From Firmicutes bacterium UBA5227 (GTDB lineage Bacteria > Bacillota > Clostridia > Tissierellales > Sedimentibacteraceae), in the NCBI GenBank assembly GCA_002409285.1, contig DHUT01000003.1, positions 4,951 through 68,950 on the forward strand: a stretch of DNA of 64,000 nucleotides, in the 5' to 3' direction. The translations under genes were made by a program, and so were the position numbers. Numbering within the stretch: the first letter of the stretch is position 1; each line of letters begins with the position of its first letter. This document shows positions 51,473 through 59,139 of this stretch, piece after piece. The notes under the pieces were generated by a model. It was not told the DNA's origin. It saw only the letters and a list, made by a program, of their open reading frames with translations, and ran no database searches.

Positions 51473-53827
51473 TTATCTTATAGGGCATATTCCGGTTTCG
51501 CATCCGTCATTTCCTACATCTAGTTCCTCTTCATGCACCTCATACTTGCTCAAAATGGATGGTATGAAAGGTTTCATTTCCTTCTTAAGACTGTTGTATT
51601 CCTCTTCTGTAATGGATTCATAAGGCATTAGCTGGTAGAAGCTGTCGTCAAGGGACAAGAATGAAAGTGCCACAACATCATCCCAGTTATCCCAAACCCA
51701 TTGTTCCACCTGTTCCCATTCATTATCTCTCACATGGACTGTTATGGAGCAGTTGTGGTCAACATAGTTCTCCATAAACATTTTATAATTTTCAAGCTGG
51801 TCAATTGCTGTTATATCATACTTTGTTTTTCCGCCGGGAGCCTTCACTGGGAATTCAATTACCTTTGTAGTACAAGTCTTCATTTCCTGACCTACCTCAG
51901 GATATATCTTATATCCCAGCTCCTCACATACCTTGACCAGCGGGTCATGGCTATTTATCCTTACCCTTCTGACAAAGTAGGGAGAATGTGAATAATGTAC
52001 GCCGCTTGACACTCCCGGAAGCTGTGACAACGTGCCCTCAGGCTTAACTGTAGTTACCAGTATGGGAGCACTTTCTCCTATTTCATCAGCATAGCGTTCA
52101 GATTCATCCTTAGCTGCATCCCTGAGCTTTCTTAGCAGTTCTGCCTGCTGTTTTCTGTCCAGATCTGCGGCGTTAACCATATCCTGCCATCCTGTCAGGG
52201 AGCATCCGGTAATTTTATCTCTTTGCTGTACTCTGTCCCACTGGGAAAGCTCAAGCTCCACACAGGTCATTCTGTAAGCCGCTCTTGCTGACAGGCGCTG
52301 TGCTTTCAATAATGCCTTCTCATCAAGCTTCCCATCCTCATCTACAAAAGCATGAACATTTACTGTTGTCAAATTACATAGGCCTTTGTTATCAAGAAGT
52401 ATTTCGCCGCAGGGATTCACCCCGTTCATATTTGGTCTTCTCTTTGCTCCTGCTTCCTCGTTTATCCAGCCCGGCTCGCCTGAGTAACGCATTTGCTCAA
52501 GCTGCCATTTCAACTGTTCTCTTGTAGGTTTTTTTCTGTAGTAAATTGAATTGTTGCTCATTGAACGGTGTATTATATCCTTGTCCACAATCCATTGATT
52601 GTCTATGTTTTTATAAAGCTTGCTTTTGGCTTCGATGCAGTCCGTATCATCATAATCTATGAGCATTATTTCAGCGGTTCTTCTGACCCCTCCAACTACA
52701 ACATTTTCGCCTATAATATTAGCTATGTCCAGACAGTCTATAGGTTTAAGCTTAAATCTGTCTTTGCCTTCAATAGCGCTGCGTTTTTTTACAACATTGT
52801 CTATTTTTGTGAACATGTTTTTTAAACTTGAGTGCCCGCTGGCAGTTCCTCCGAAGGTTTTCAGAACTTCACCTTTTGGTCTTACATTGTTGTAATTAAT
52901 TATTATCGTAGTAATATTCCTGTATTCACTGGAGTTAATAAAGCTGAAGAAGTGGTCAAGGGCCTGTACCCAGCCTTCCTTGCTGTCTCCCACTACTATT
53001 TTTACCGTATTGTTATTATTGAATTCAATACCTGTATTATCTTCTCTCTCAGGCTTTTCAACAGGAGTGTAATCCTCTTGAATTATCCTGAAGTTTCCCC
53101 TGATTTTCGGAAGTTGTGCAACATCGCCCTTCAGAATTCTTACCCCCACGCCTGAGCCTATCATCAGCAAATAGAATAAGTCCCTGAAAGCATGGAAATC
53201 ATTGATTATTTCAAATGCACAGTTGAAATTTGCCATTGGATAATTGTATGAAACGGGAGTTCCGCCAACCCAAAATGTTCTTCCGGATAAAAATTGCCTT
53301 AAATTAAAAATATTATCGTATAATTCCTCAGCTTCTTCCTTCTTTGTAGGAACAAGACTGCAGTTGTATTCCACCGCTCTTCTTACGGTTTCCCACCAGT
53401 ACTCTCTTCTTCTTTCTTCAGGAAGCCATCTTGAATATGTTCTGTAATATACAAAATTACCAAGCTGATCCATGGGAGAACCAATATGCTTGTACTTGCT
53501 TATGAATTCCTCGCTTAAAAGCTTATAGTCCTTTCTCTTTCTTGAATCTCTGGACTTATCTCTTTCATATCTGTATAAAATATATTTTTTTGCTACATCT
53601 TTCCTCTTGCTGTCCATTAATTCATTTTCCACCATGTCCTGGACAACTTCAACAGGCACCGGAAAATTTTTAGGTTCTATTTCCTTTTGTATTTTCAGAC
53701 TTATTTCCTTAGCTAAGTCCTCATCTACTCCATCCTTTGTTTCCTTCATGGCTTTTATAATTGCGTTGGTAATTTTATCTGCATTGAAGTCTACAAAGCT
53801 TCCGGTCCTTTTCAATATTCTTATCAT
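51473..53827 (-). CDS. nrdJ: Adenosylcobalamin-dependent ribonucleoside-triphosphate reductase (class II)
   Basis: 784 residues, resembling the monomeric Lactobacillus-type RTPR with an added N-terminal ATP-cone (I-L-K-R-T-G-S-F-V-D-F-N-A-D-K-I). Visible: F-L-S-G-R-T-F-W-V-G-G, N-F-N-C-A-F, the thiyl-radical region N-P-C-G-E-I-L-L-D-N-K-G-L-C-N-L-T and the C-terminal redox pair C-E-T-G-I-C. It makes dNTPs without oxygen dependence but needs B12. NrdR boxes overlap its promoter. Confidence 0.92.
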   Translation of the reverse strand: MIRILKRTGSFVDFNADKITNAIIKAMKETKDGVDEDLAKEISLKIQKEIEPKNFPVPVEVVQDMVENELMDSKRKDVAKKYILYRYERDKSRDSRKRKDYKLLSEEFISKYKHIGSPMDQLGNFVYYRTYSRWLPEERRREYWWETVRRAVEYNCSLVPTKKEEAEELYDNIFNLRQFLSGRTFWVGGTPVSYNYPMANFNCAFEIINDFHAFRDLFYLLMIGSGVGVRILKGDVAQLPKIRGNFRIIQEDYTPVEKPEREDNTGIEFNNNNTVKIVVGDSKEGWVQALDHFFSFINSSEYRNITTIIINYNNVRPKGEVLKTFGGTASGHSSLKNMFTKIDNVVKKRSAIEGKDRFKLKPIDCLDIANIIGENVVVGGVRRTAEIMLIDYDDTDCIEAKSKLYKNIDNQWIVDKDIIHRSMSNNSIYYRKKPTREQLKWQLEQMRYSGEPGWINEEAGAKRRPNMNGVNPCGEILLDNKGLCNLTTVNVHAFVDEDGKLDEKALLKAQRLSARAAYRMTCVELELSQWDRVQQRDKITGCSLTGWQDMVNAADLDRKQQAELLRKLRDAAKDESERYADEIGESAPILVTTVKPEGTLSQLPGVSSGVHYSHSPYFVRRVRINSHDPLVKVCEELGYKIYPEVGQEMKTCTTKVIEFPVKAPGGKTKYDITAIDQLENYKMFMENYVDHNCSITVHVRDNEWEQVEQWVWDNWDDVVALSFLSLDDSFYQLMPYESITEEEYNSLKKEMKPFIPSILSKYEVHEEELDVGNDGCETGICPIR

Positions 53828-53863
53828 TATTCCTATCCTCCCTTGTTCCCGCTTTCTATCAGG

Positions 53864-53921
53864 ACACTATATATTGTAGCATTAACCATAAAATTTGTCA
53901 ATATAGTACCATATATAGTTC
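53864..53921 (-). promoter_or_regulatory. nrdJ promoter with two NrdR boxes
   Basis: On the minus strand TTGACA (53896-53901), 17-base spacer and TACAAT (53873-53878). ACACTATATATTGTAG (53864-53879) fits the NrdR consensus and covers the -10 box. A weaker box, GTACCATATATAGTTC (53906-53921), lies upstream of -35. Their 42-base spacing equals four helical turns. Confidence 0.78.
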
Positions 53922-53979
53922 CTCCTGTAATATCAAGGGATTTTCAACTTCTTAAAAAAACTTAATAATTTGATTATTT

Positions 53980-54693
53980 TTATCCAAGCCAGTTTATAAT
54001 GCCCATTGTATCCTTAAAGCAATCATTTCTCAGAAAGTCATCTTCATACCTTTCGGAACACATCATGGGGTGTCTGCTTACATAAAACCTGCCTGATTTT
54101 ATATACCTGCTCTTTTCTTCAGAGGATTTACCCCATAGAAACCAGCTTATATTTTTATTTTCCCGTGAAATATAGTCAAGCAGCCTACAGCTGAAAGGCT
54201 CCCATATTGATATGTGGCTTCCTGTTACACCACATTCAACCGTGAAATAAGTATTCAGAAGCAACACCCCCTGCTTCTCCCAGGATTTAAATAACCTGTC
54301 AGGTGGTGCAATACCAAACTTTCCCTCAGCTATTTCCCTTTGTATTTCCGAAAATTTCAAGATTTTATTATATTCATATATATTATTATAATTTTTATGA
54401 ATCAACCTTATTATGTTCTTTAATGAAACCTGTCTGAATTTATCATTCCATGAATGCAGATCCCCTACCTCAAATGCTCTTCCGGTTGCCCTGCCCTTTT
54501 CAGGATAAGGATCCTGCCCCAGTATCACAACCTTTATTTTATTTAAATCACATTTCAAAAAACGCAGAACATTTTCATAATCCGGATTTATGTTTTTACC
54601 TATTTTGTTTTCAATTTCTTTTAATTCTTCACGAACCTCATCACACAAAAAATCATTCCATGATGAATGAAAATCTATTGGTATTAAGCTCAT
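53980..54693 (-). CDS. Uracil-DNA glycosylase (family 1-like, divergent)
   Basis: 237 residues from the ATG at 54693, which has GGGAGG upstream; the extra 50 codons to 54843 are not used. Motif V-V-I-L-G-Q-D-P-Y-P (about 72) contains the catalytic Asp but ends in Pro where Ung has His. The second motif is S-R-H-P-M-M-C-S instead of H-P-S-P-L-S. W-F-L-W-G-K-S is kept. I call it a divergent Ung-like enzyme that removes uracil from DNA. It follows the kimA-like gene by 79 bases. Confidence 0.78.
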   Translation of the reverse strand: MSLIPIDFHSSWNDFLCDEVREELKEIENKIGKNINPDYENVLRFLKCDLNKIKVVILGQDPYPEKGRATGRAFEVGDLHSWNDKFRQVSLKNIIRLIHKNYNNIYEYNKILKFSEIQREIAEGKFGIAPPDRLFKSWEKQGVLLLNTYFTVECGVTGSHISIWEPFSCRLLDYISRENKNISWFLWGKSSEEKSRYIKSGRFYVSRHPMMCSERYEDDFLRNDCFKDTMGIINWLG

Positions 54694-54772
54694 ATTGCCT
54701 CCCTTACCATTAAATTTTGTAAGCCAAAAGCCCATTCTTCTGGCTTTAGTCACAATGTCAGTCCTATAAAAA

Positions 54773-56659
54773 TTATTTCTGTTGACGAACATCGGAAGCC
54801 CTTTTAAAGTCCCACAAAAAAGGCACAATGACCGTTGCGACATTTTTATGATCCTTTAGCTCCCTTTCTATGAAGTATGTGGACTGGTTGTGCAGTATGC
54901 TTTCATACCAGTGCTCTTCAACAAACCTACCCATAACTACAGAAATAGTTTCCCCTGACTTTATGTCTTCTTCTTTCTGCTCTAAATACTTTTCAAGAGG
55001 CACTAAAATATTTCTGTAGGGTGCCTTGATAAACTCCAGAGGGATATCCATACCCTTCTCTTTCCATTCAGCCTGAAGCCGCTCTATTTCTTTGTCATCT
55101 GTGGAAATGTGAAGCGCAACCACATTAGATGTCATTGCATTTGCATAGTTGAGCAGCTTAAGCGTTGCTTTATTCATGGACTTTATAAGAACGATGCACA
55201 GATTTGTATCCTTGCTTTCACTTCTGCGGTAATAGGACATAAAATCTTCTACCTTAAGCTGTTCATTAATAGATGCATAATATTTTCCAATCTTATTCAT
55301 CAAAATGCTCAACAGAGGTATGACAACCGCAAGCATCCATGAGCCCTGTACAAATTTCGTCATAAATACAATAACTGTACTTGTAGCTGTCATCACCGCC
55401 CCCAGTCCGTTTATAACAAGTTTATGTTTCCATCCCCTGTTCTTAACGCTCAGCCACTTACGAACCATTCCTATCTGAGAAAGGGTAAAGGATAAAAATA
55501 CCCCCACAGAATAAAGAGGAACCAGGTGGTGAGTATTCGCCTTAAATGCTGTCAGAAGTAATCCTGCTGCAAAAAAGATGAACATAATTCCGTTGGAAAA
55601 ACTGAGCCTTGTTCCTCTTTGCATAAACTGATGAGGAAGGTAATGATCCTGAGACAATATAGCCAACAAAGTGGGAAGCCCATTATAGGCTGTATTGGCA
55701 GCAAGCAGAAGTATCAGTGAAGTTGCAAATTGTAATATATAAAACATTATACCCTCACCAAAAACAGCCTTCCCCATTTGAGATATAACAGTAGAGCCCT
55801 CGACAGGTACAATCCTGAGACTGGTCACAAGCAGTATAGAGCCTCCAAAAATAAAAATTATTATGCCTACCAGTATAAAAAGAACATCCTTTGCATTTTT
55901 TTGCTCCGGCTTTCGAAATGAAGGCACAGCATTGCTAACAGCCTCTATACCTGTCAGTGCAGAACATCCTGAAGAAAAAGCCCTCAACAGTAAAAACATG
56001 GATACCGAATACAAGCTGTTCACAGCAGGTACAGACTGAGGACTGTATTCTACGGGAGAAATACCACCGGCGGCAAGTCTTACAAATCCTGTAATTATCA
56101 TAATTATCATAATTGCCATAAATGCATATGTTGGAACCCCGAAAATCTTTGAAGATTCTCGCATACCCCTCAAGTTCAAAAAAGTAATTATGCACAAGAA
56201 CAATAAAGCAATAATTGTACGATAAGCCATAAACTGCGGAAACGCTGCTAAAAAAGCTGCTGTTGCCGAAGATAAGCTTACGGCAACAGTCATTATATAA
56301 TCTATAATAAGTGCGGAAGCTGCCACCAAACCGGCAGGCTTTCCTATATTTTCAGATGATACAACATATGCTCCGCCTCCGTTAGGATAATTATCGATTA
56401 TCTGTGCATAAGAAAATGCAAGCACAAGAAAAAGCAATATTATGGGAAGTGTTATGGGCTTCAGGTAATTAACAGAAGCCACCCCTAAAACCGGTACAAG
56501 CACAATCAGCATTTCTTCAATTGCATAAGCAACTGAAGAAACCGCGTCACTTGACATTATCGGGAGTCCCCAAATTACGCTTAGCTTTTCACCTTCCAAA
56601 TCATTACTCTTAAGAGCCTTTCCTAAAAAAACTTCTCTCAACGATTTATCTTTAAACAT
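54773..56659 (-). CDS. APC-family transporter, KimA-like potassium importer
   Basis: 628 residues: 12 membrane segments to about 450, then a soluble C-terminal domain of about 170. The N-terminus (L-G-K-A-L-K-S-N-D-L-E-G-E-K-L-S, then S-S-D-A-V-S-S-V-A-Y-A-I-E-E-M-L) is strongly reminiscent of B. subtilis KimA (YdaO), a high-affinity K+ importer inhibited by c-di-AMP. The KdpE-like gene next to it supports a potassium role. No c-di-AMP (ydaO) riboswitch was recognised in the leader; 11-bp-phased repeats are there instead. Confidence 0.82.
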   Translation of the reverse strand: MFKDKSLREVFLGKALKSNDLEGEKLSVIWGLPIMSSDAVSSVAYAIEEMLIVLVPVLGVASVNYLKPITLPIILLFLVLAFSYAQIIDNYPNGGGAYVVSSENIGKPAGLVAASALIIDYIMTVAVSLSSATAAFLAAFPQFMAYRTIIALLFLCIITFLNLRGMRESSKIFGVPTYAFMAIMIIMIITGFVRLAAGGISPVEYSPQSVPAVNSLYSVSMFLLLRAFSSGCSALTGIEAVSNAVPSFRKPEQKNAKDVLFILVGIIIFIFGGSILLVTSLRIVPVEGSTVISQMGKAVFGEGIMFYILQFATSLILLLAANTAYNGLPTLLAILSQDHYLPHQFMQRGTRLSFSNGIMFIFFAAGLLLTAFKANTHHLVPLYSVGVFLSFTLSQIGMVRKWLSVKNRGWKHKLVINGLGAVMTATSTVIVFMTKFVQGSWMLAVVIPLLSILMNKIGKYYASINEQLKVEDFMSYYRRSESKDTNLCIVLIKSMNKATLKLLNYANAMTSNVVALHISTDDKEIERLQAEWKEKGMDIPLEFIKAPYRNILVPLEKYLEQKEEDIKSGETISVVMGRFVEEHWYESILHNQSTYFIERELKDHKNVATVIVPFLWDFKRASDVRQQK

Positions 56660-56766
56660 ACCAATTTACCTTTCTACTATATAATATCAATCATTAATAA
56701 AAGCTATATGAAGAACACCTGAAGCTTTTAATACTAATCTTCAACACTCTCATGTAGCAATATTTG

Positions 56767-56832
56767 ATTATAGTAAATGCATTGTGAGAACGGTGTGAGA
56801 CTTAAGCTAATCCTGTGAGAATGCTGTGAGAA
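56767..56832 (-). promoter_or_regulatory. kimA promoter with 11-bp-phased repeats, likely response-regulator site
   Basis: TGTGAGAA/C occurs at 56783, 56794, 56814 and 56825 (plus-strand starts). The spacing is 11, 20 and 11 bases, that is two pairs of direct repeats on the same helix face. On the minus strand a TATAAT (56767-56772) lies 10 bases from the first repeat, so the pair replaces the -35 box. This is the layout of OmpR/PhoB-type activator promoters. The adjacent KdpE-like protein is the obvious binder. Confidence 0.7.
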
Positions 56833-56895
56833 TTTTCAGTAATATTATAATTAACTATAAAAGATAAAATATACGAACATTTGGACTTATATTAT

Positions 56896-57594
56896 TTATT
56901 CATCTGTCAGACGGTATCCCACTCCTGTCTCCGTAATGATGTAACGCGGCTTTGCGGGGTTTTTTTCTATTTTATGCCTTAACCCCGACATTAGTGCCCT
57001 CAGAGCCTGAGTATCATTTCCGTAACCCACTCCCCATATTTCATTAATTATATATTGAGTAGTAAGAACCTTGCCCATATTTTTAAAAAGCAAAGCAAGC
57101 AGGCTGTACTCCATTGGTGTGGTATGAAGCTGTACACCGTCAAGATAAACCATAGACTTGGAAAAATCTATGCTTAAGCCCTCAACCTTAAGGCACATAC
57201 GTGTATTCACGCTGTTCTGTTTGTAAAAGTGCCGCAAAGCTACCCTTATACGTGCTAACAGCTCGGTTGCTGAAAAAGGTTTTGTCAGATAATCATCAGC
57301 TCCCAAATCAAGTGCCTCTGCATTTTCCTTATCCAGTTCGTGTACCGATATAACTATAATAGGAATCTCCGACCATTCCCTGATCTTTGTGATAATATCT
57401 GTACCCTTCATATCCGGCAGAATAAGGTCAATAATAATCAAATCTACCGGCTCGGAAACAAGCAGATTTAACGCAAGACTTCCGGTTCCCGCCGCAACAA
57501 AACGAAATCCTCTCGCTTGCAACGAATGGCATACAAATTTTCGAATATGTGCGTCCTCAACCGCAACAAGAATATTTTCATTATAATTGCTCAT
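56896..57594 (-). CDS. KdpE-like OmpR-family response regulator
   Basis: 232 residues. Receiver with phospho-Asp in I-I-I-D-L-I-L-P-D (about 55), T-K-P-F (about 105), and a winged-helix output domain (T-P-M-E-Y-S-L-L-A-L-L-F-K-N ... R-Y-I-I-T-E-T-G-V-G-Y-R-L). The receiver's L-P-D-M-K-G-T-D-I-I-T-K-I-R-E-W-S resembles KdpE. The usual acid pair at the N-terminus is E-D. No KdpD kinase and no kdpFABC are here, so its partner lies elsewhere or is absent. Confidence 0.85.
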   Translation of the reverse strand: MSNYNENILVAVEDAHIRKFVCHSLQARGFRFVAAGTGSLALNLLVSEPVDLIIIDLILPDMKGTDIITKIREWSEIPIIVISVHELDKENAEALDLGADDYLTKPFSATELLARIRVALRHFYKQNSVNTRMCLKVEGLSIDFSKSMVYLDGVQLHTTPMEYSLLALLFKNMGKVLTTQYIINEIWGVGYGNDTQALRALMSGLRHKIEKNPAKPRYIITETGVGYRLTDE

Positions 57595-57617
57595 TTATTT
57601 ACACCTCTAACATTTGC

Positions 57618-58172
57618 TCAGGTAATTTCCTTAAGTTTTTCTGAGATTTTTTTAAAGTCTTCCCATGCATCCTTTTTTGCAGGCTCATTTCTAAGCAGAT
57701 AGGATGGATGGTAGGTAGGCATGAAGTAAATATTCCCCTTTTTAACAAATTGTCCCCTTTGTCTGCTGATGCTTAAATCGGAATTTATAAGATTTTTAGC
57801 AGCAACTGCTCCAAGACACACAATTATCTTTGGCTGAATAAGTTTCACCTGCCACCTTAGGTAATTTAGACATACACTGCTTTCATCTTCAAATGGATTT
57901 CTGTTTTCAGGAGGCCTGCACTTAACCACATTGGCTATGTAGGTATCACTTCGTTTGAGGTTTATTGCCTCAATCATTTTATCCAGAAGCTGTCCTGCTC
58001 TTCCTACAAAAGGCCTACCCTGAACATCCTCATAATATCCCGGACCCTCTCCCACGAACATAATATCAGCATGCTCACTTCCTTCTCCAAATACTACGTT
58101 TGTCCTGGTTTCAGCCAGCCTGCACTTATGGCACCTATAGCAATACCCTTTAAGTTCTTCCATGGTATACAT
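57618..58172 (-). CDS. Uracil-DNA glycosylase, family 4 ([4Fe-4S])
   Basis: 184 residues. C-Y-R-C-H-K-C (about 11-17), the catalytic G-E-G-P-G-Y-Y-E-D (about 42), V-V-K-C-R-P-P-E-N-R-N-P (about 83) and C-L-N-Y-L supply the Fe-S cysteines and active site; H-P-S-Y-L-L-R closes the fold. Length fits the family. It starts 11 bases after msrA and ends 23 bases before kdpE, so the three genes probably share a transcript. Confidence 0.92.
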   Translation of the reverse strand: MYTMEELKGYCYRCHKCRLAETRTNVVFGEGSEHADIMFVGEGPGYYEDVQGRPFVGRAGQLLDKMIEAINLKRSDTYIANVVKCRPPENRNPFEDESSVCLNYLRWQVKLIQPKIIVCLGAVAAKNLINSDLSISRQRGQFVKKGNIYFMPTYHPSYLLRNEPAKKDAWEDFKKISEKLKEIT

Positions 58173-58183
58173 AAGTCATACCT

Positions 58184-58660
58184 CTACAAGCTCAAGTCAA
58201 TGTGGCAGTATCCGCTTGGATTTTTCTCCAGATATTTCTGGTGATATTCCTCCGCTGCATAAAAGTTTTTCAAAGGCATAACCTCTGTCACAATGGCCTT
58301 TTGATACTTTGAAGCTTCTTTTTCCATCGATGCCTTTATAATGTTCAAATCATCTTCGTCCACATAGTATATTCCGGTTCTGTATTGGGTTCCCATATCT
58401 CCGCCCTGCCTGTTAAGCAAGGTAGGGTCTATTACCTTCCAGAAATCTTCTAATATTTTATTGAGAGTTATTTCATTTTCATCATACTTTATATAAACAG
58501 TTTCCGCATATCCGGTGGTATTTGTACACACCTGCTCATAAGAGGGATTTTCAGTATTTCCGTTGGCATATCCCACTTCTGTTTCCATGACACCCTTGCG
58601 AAGATCAAAATATGCCTGCATTCCCCAAAAACATCCGCCTGCCAGATAAATTTCCTTCAT
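58184..58660 (-). CDS. msrA: Peptide methionine sulfoxide reductase A
   Basis: 158 residues. The catalytic motif G-G-C-F-W-G is at residues 8-13, followed by Y-F-D-L-R-K-G-V and later G-T-Q-Y-R-T-G-I-Y. It repairs methionine-S-sulfoxide. The ATG at 58660 has GGGAG at good distance; the TTG at 58669 does not. No MsrB is fused or adjacent. Confidence 0.95.
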   Translation of the reverse strand: MKEIYLAGGCFWGMQAYFDLRKGVMETEVGYANGNTENPSYEQVCTNTTGYAETVYIKYDENEITLNKILEDFWKVIDPTLLNRQGGDMGTQYRTGIYYVDEDDLNIIKASMEKEASKYQKAIVTEVMPLKNFYAAEEYHQKYLEKNPSGYCHIDLSL

Positions 58661-58768
58661 TATAATCAACTCCCTGTTTCGAATTTATATTGTTTATTAT
58701 ACTCAAAATTTACTTTTTTCTCAATATTATTATTCTTAATATTCTTCATTAAAAATTTAAAGTTTTTA

Positions 58769-58797
58769 TTGAAATTTATATTCATATATGCTAATAT
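58769..58797 (+). promoter_or_regulatory. Promoter of arsR-CoADR fusion operon
   Basis: TTGAAA (58769-58774), 17-base spacer, TAATAT (58792-58797). The surrounding AT-rich sequence has short inverted repeats (AATATATTAATAT) where an ArsR repressor could bind. Confidence 0.65.
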
Positions 58798-58825
58798 ATT
58801 AATATAATAATATTACGAGGTAGTT

Positions 58826-59125
58826 ATGATAGATTTTAACAATAAAGAAAAAACAAAAAAGTTATTGTCGGAAAAAGCAGACTTATTAAAAACAATTGCT
58901 CATCCTGTAAGGCTTTGCATACTGGCAATGCTTATAAAGGAGGAACAAAGCAATGTAACGGATATGCAGTGCTGCCTGGATGTTCCTCAGCCCACAGTTT
59001 CCCAGCACCTGGCAAAATTAAAATCTGCAGGCATACTTTCTGCCGAAAGAAACGGAACAGAAATAATTTATACAATTAAAAACGAAGAAGTCAAGAAATT
59101 AATAATTCAAATTTTAAAAGATTAA
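58826..59125 (+). CDS. ArsR-family repressor
   Basis: 99 residues. Winged helix with T-I-A-H-P-V-R-L-C-I-L-A-M-L and C-L-D-V-P-Q-P-T-V-S-Q-H-L-A-K-L. Cys residues at about 33, 49 and 50 could make it a thiol or persulfide sensor like BigR/SqrR rather than a metal sensor; this is inference from the downstream sulfur enzyme. It is 14 bases upstream of that gene. Confidence 0.87.
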   Translation: MIDFNNKEKTKKLLSEKADLLKTIAHPVRLCILAMLIKEEQSNVTDMQCCLDVPQPTVSQHLAKLKSAGILSAERNGTEIIYTIKNEEVKKLIIQILKD

Positions 59126-59139
59126 ATATGGAGGCATTT

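Noticed and set aside
56660..56895. c-di-AMP (ydaO) riboswitch before the KimA-like gene
   Set aside because: The leader lacks the conserved riboswitch cores and is dominated by phased TGTGAGA repeats and a promoter.
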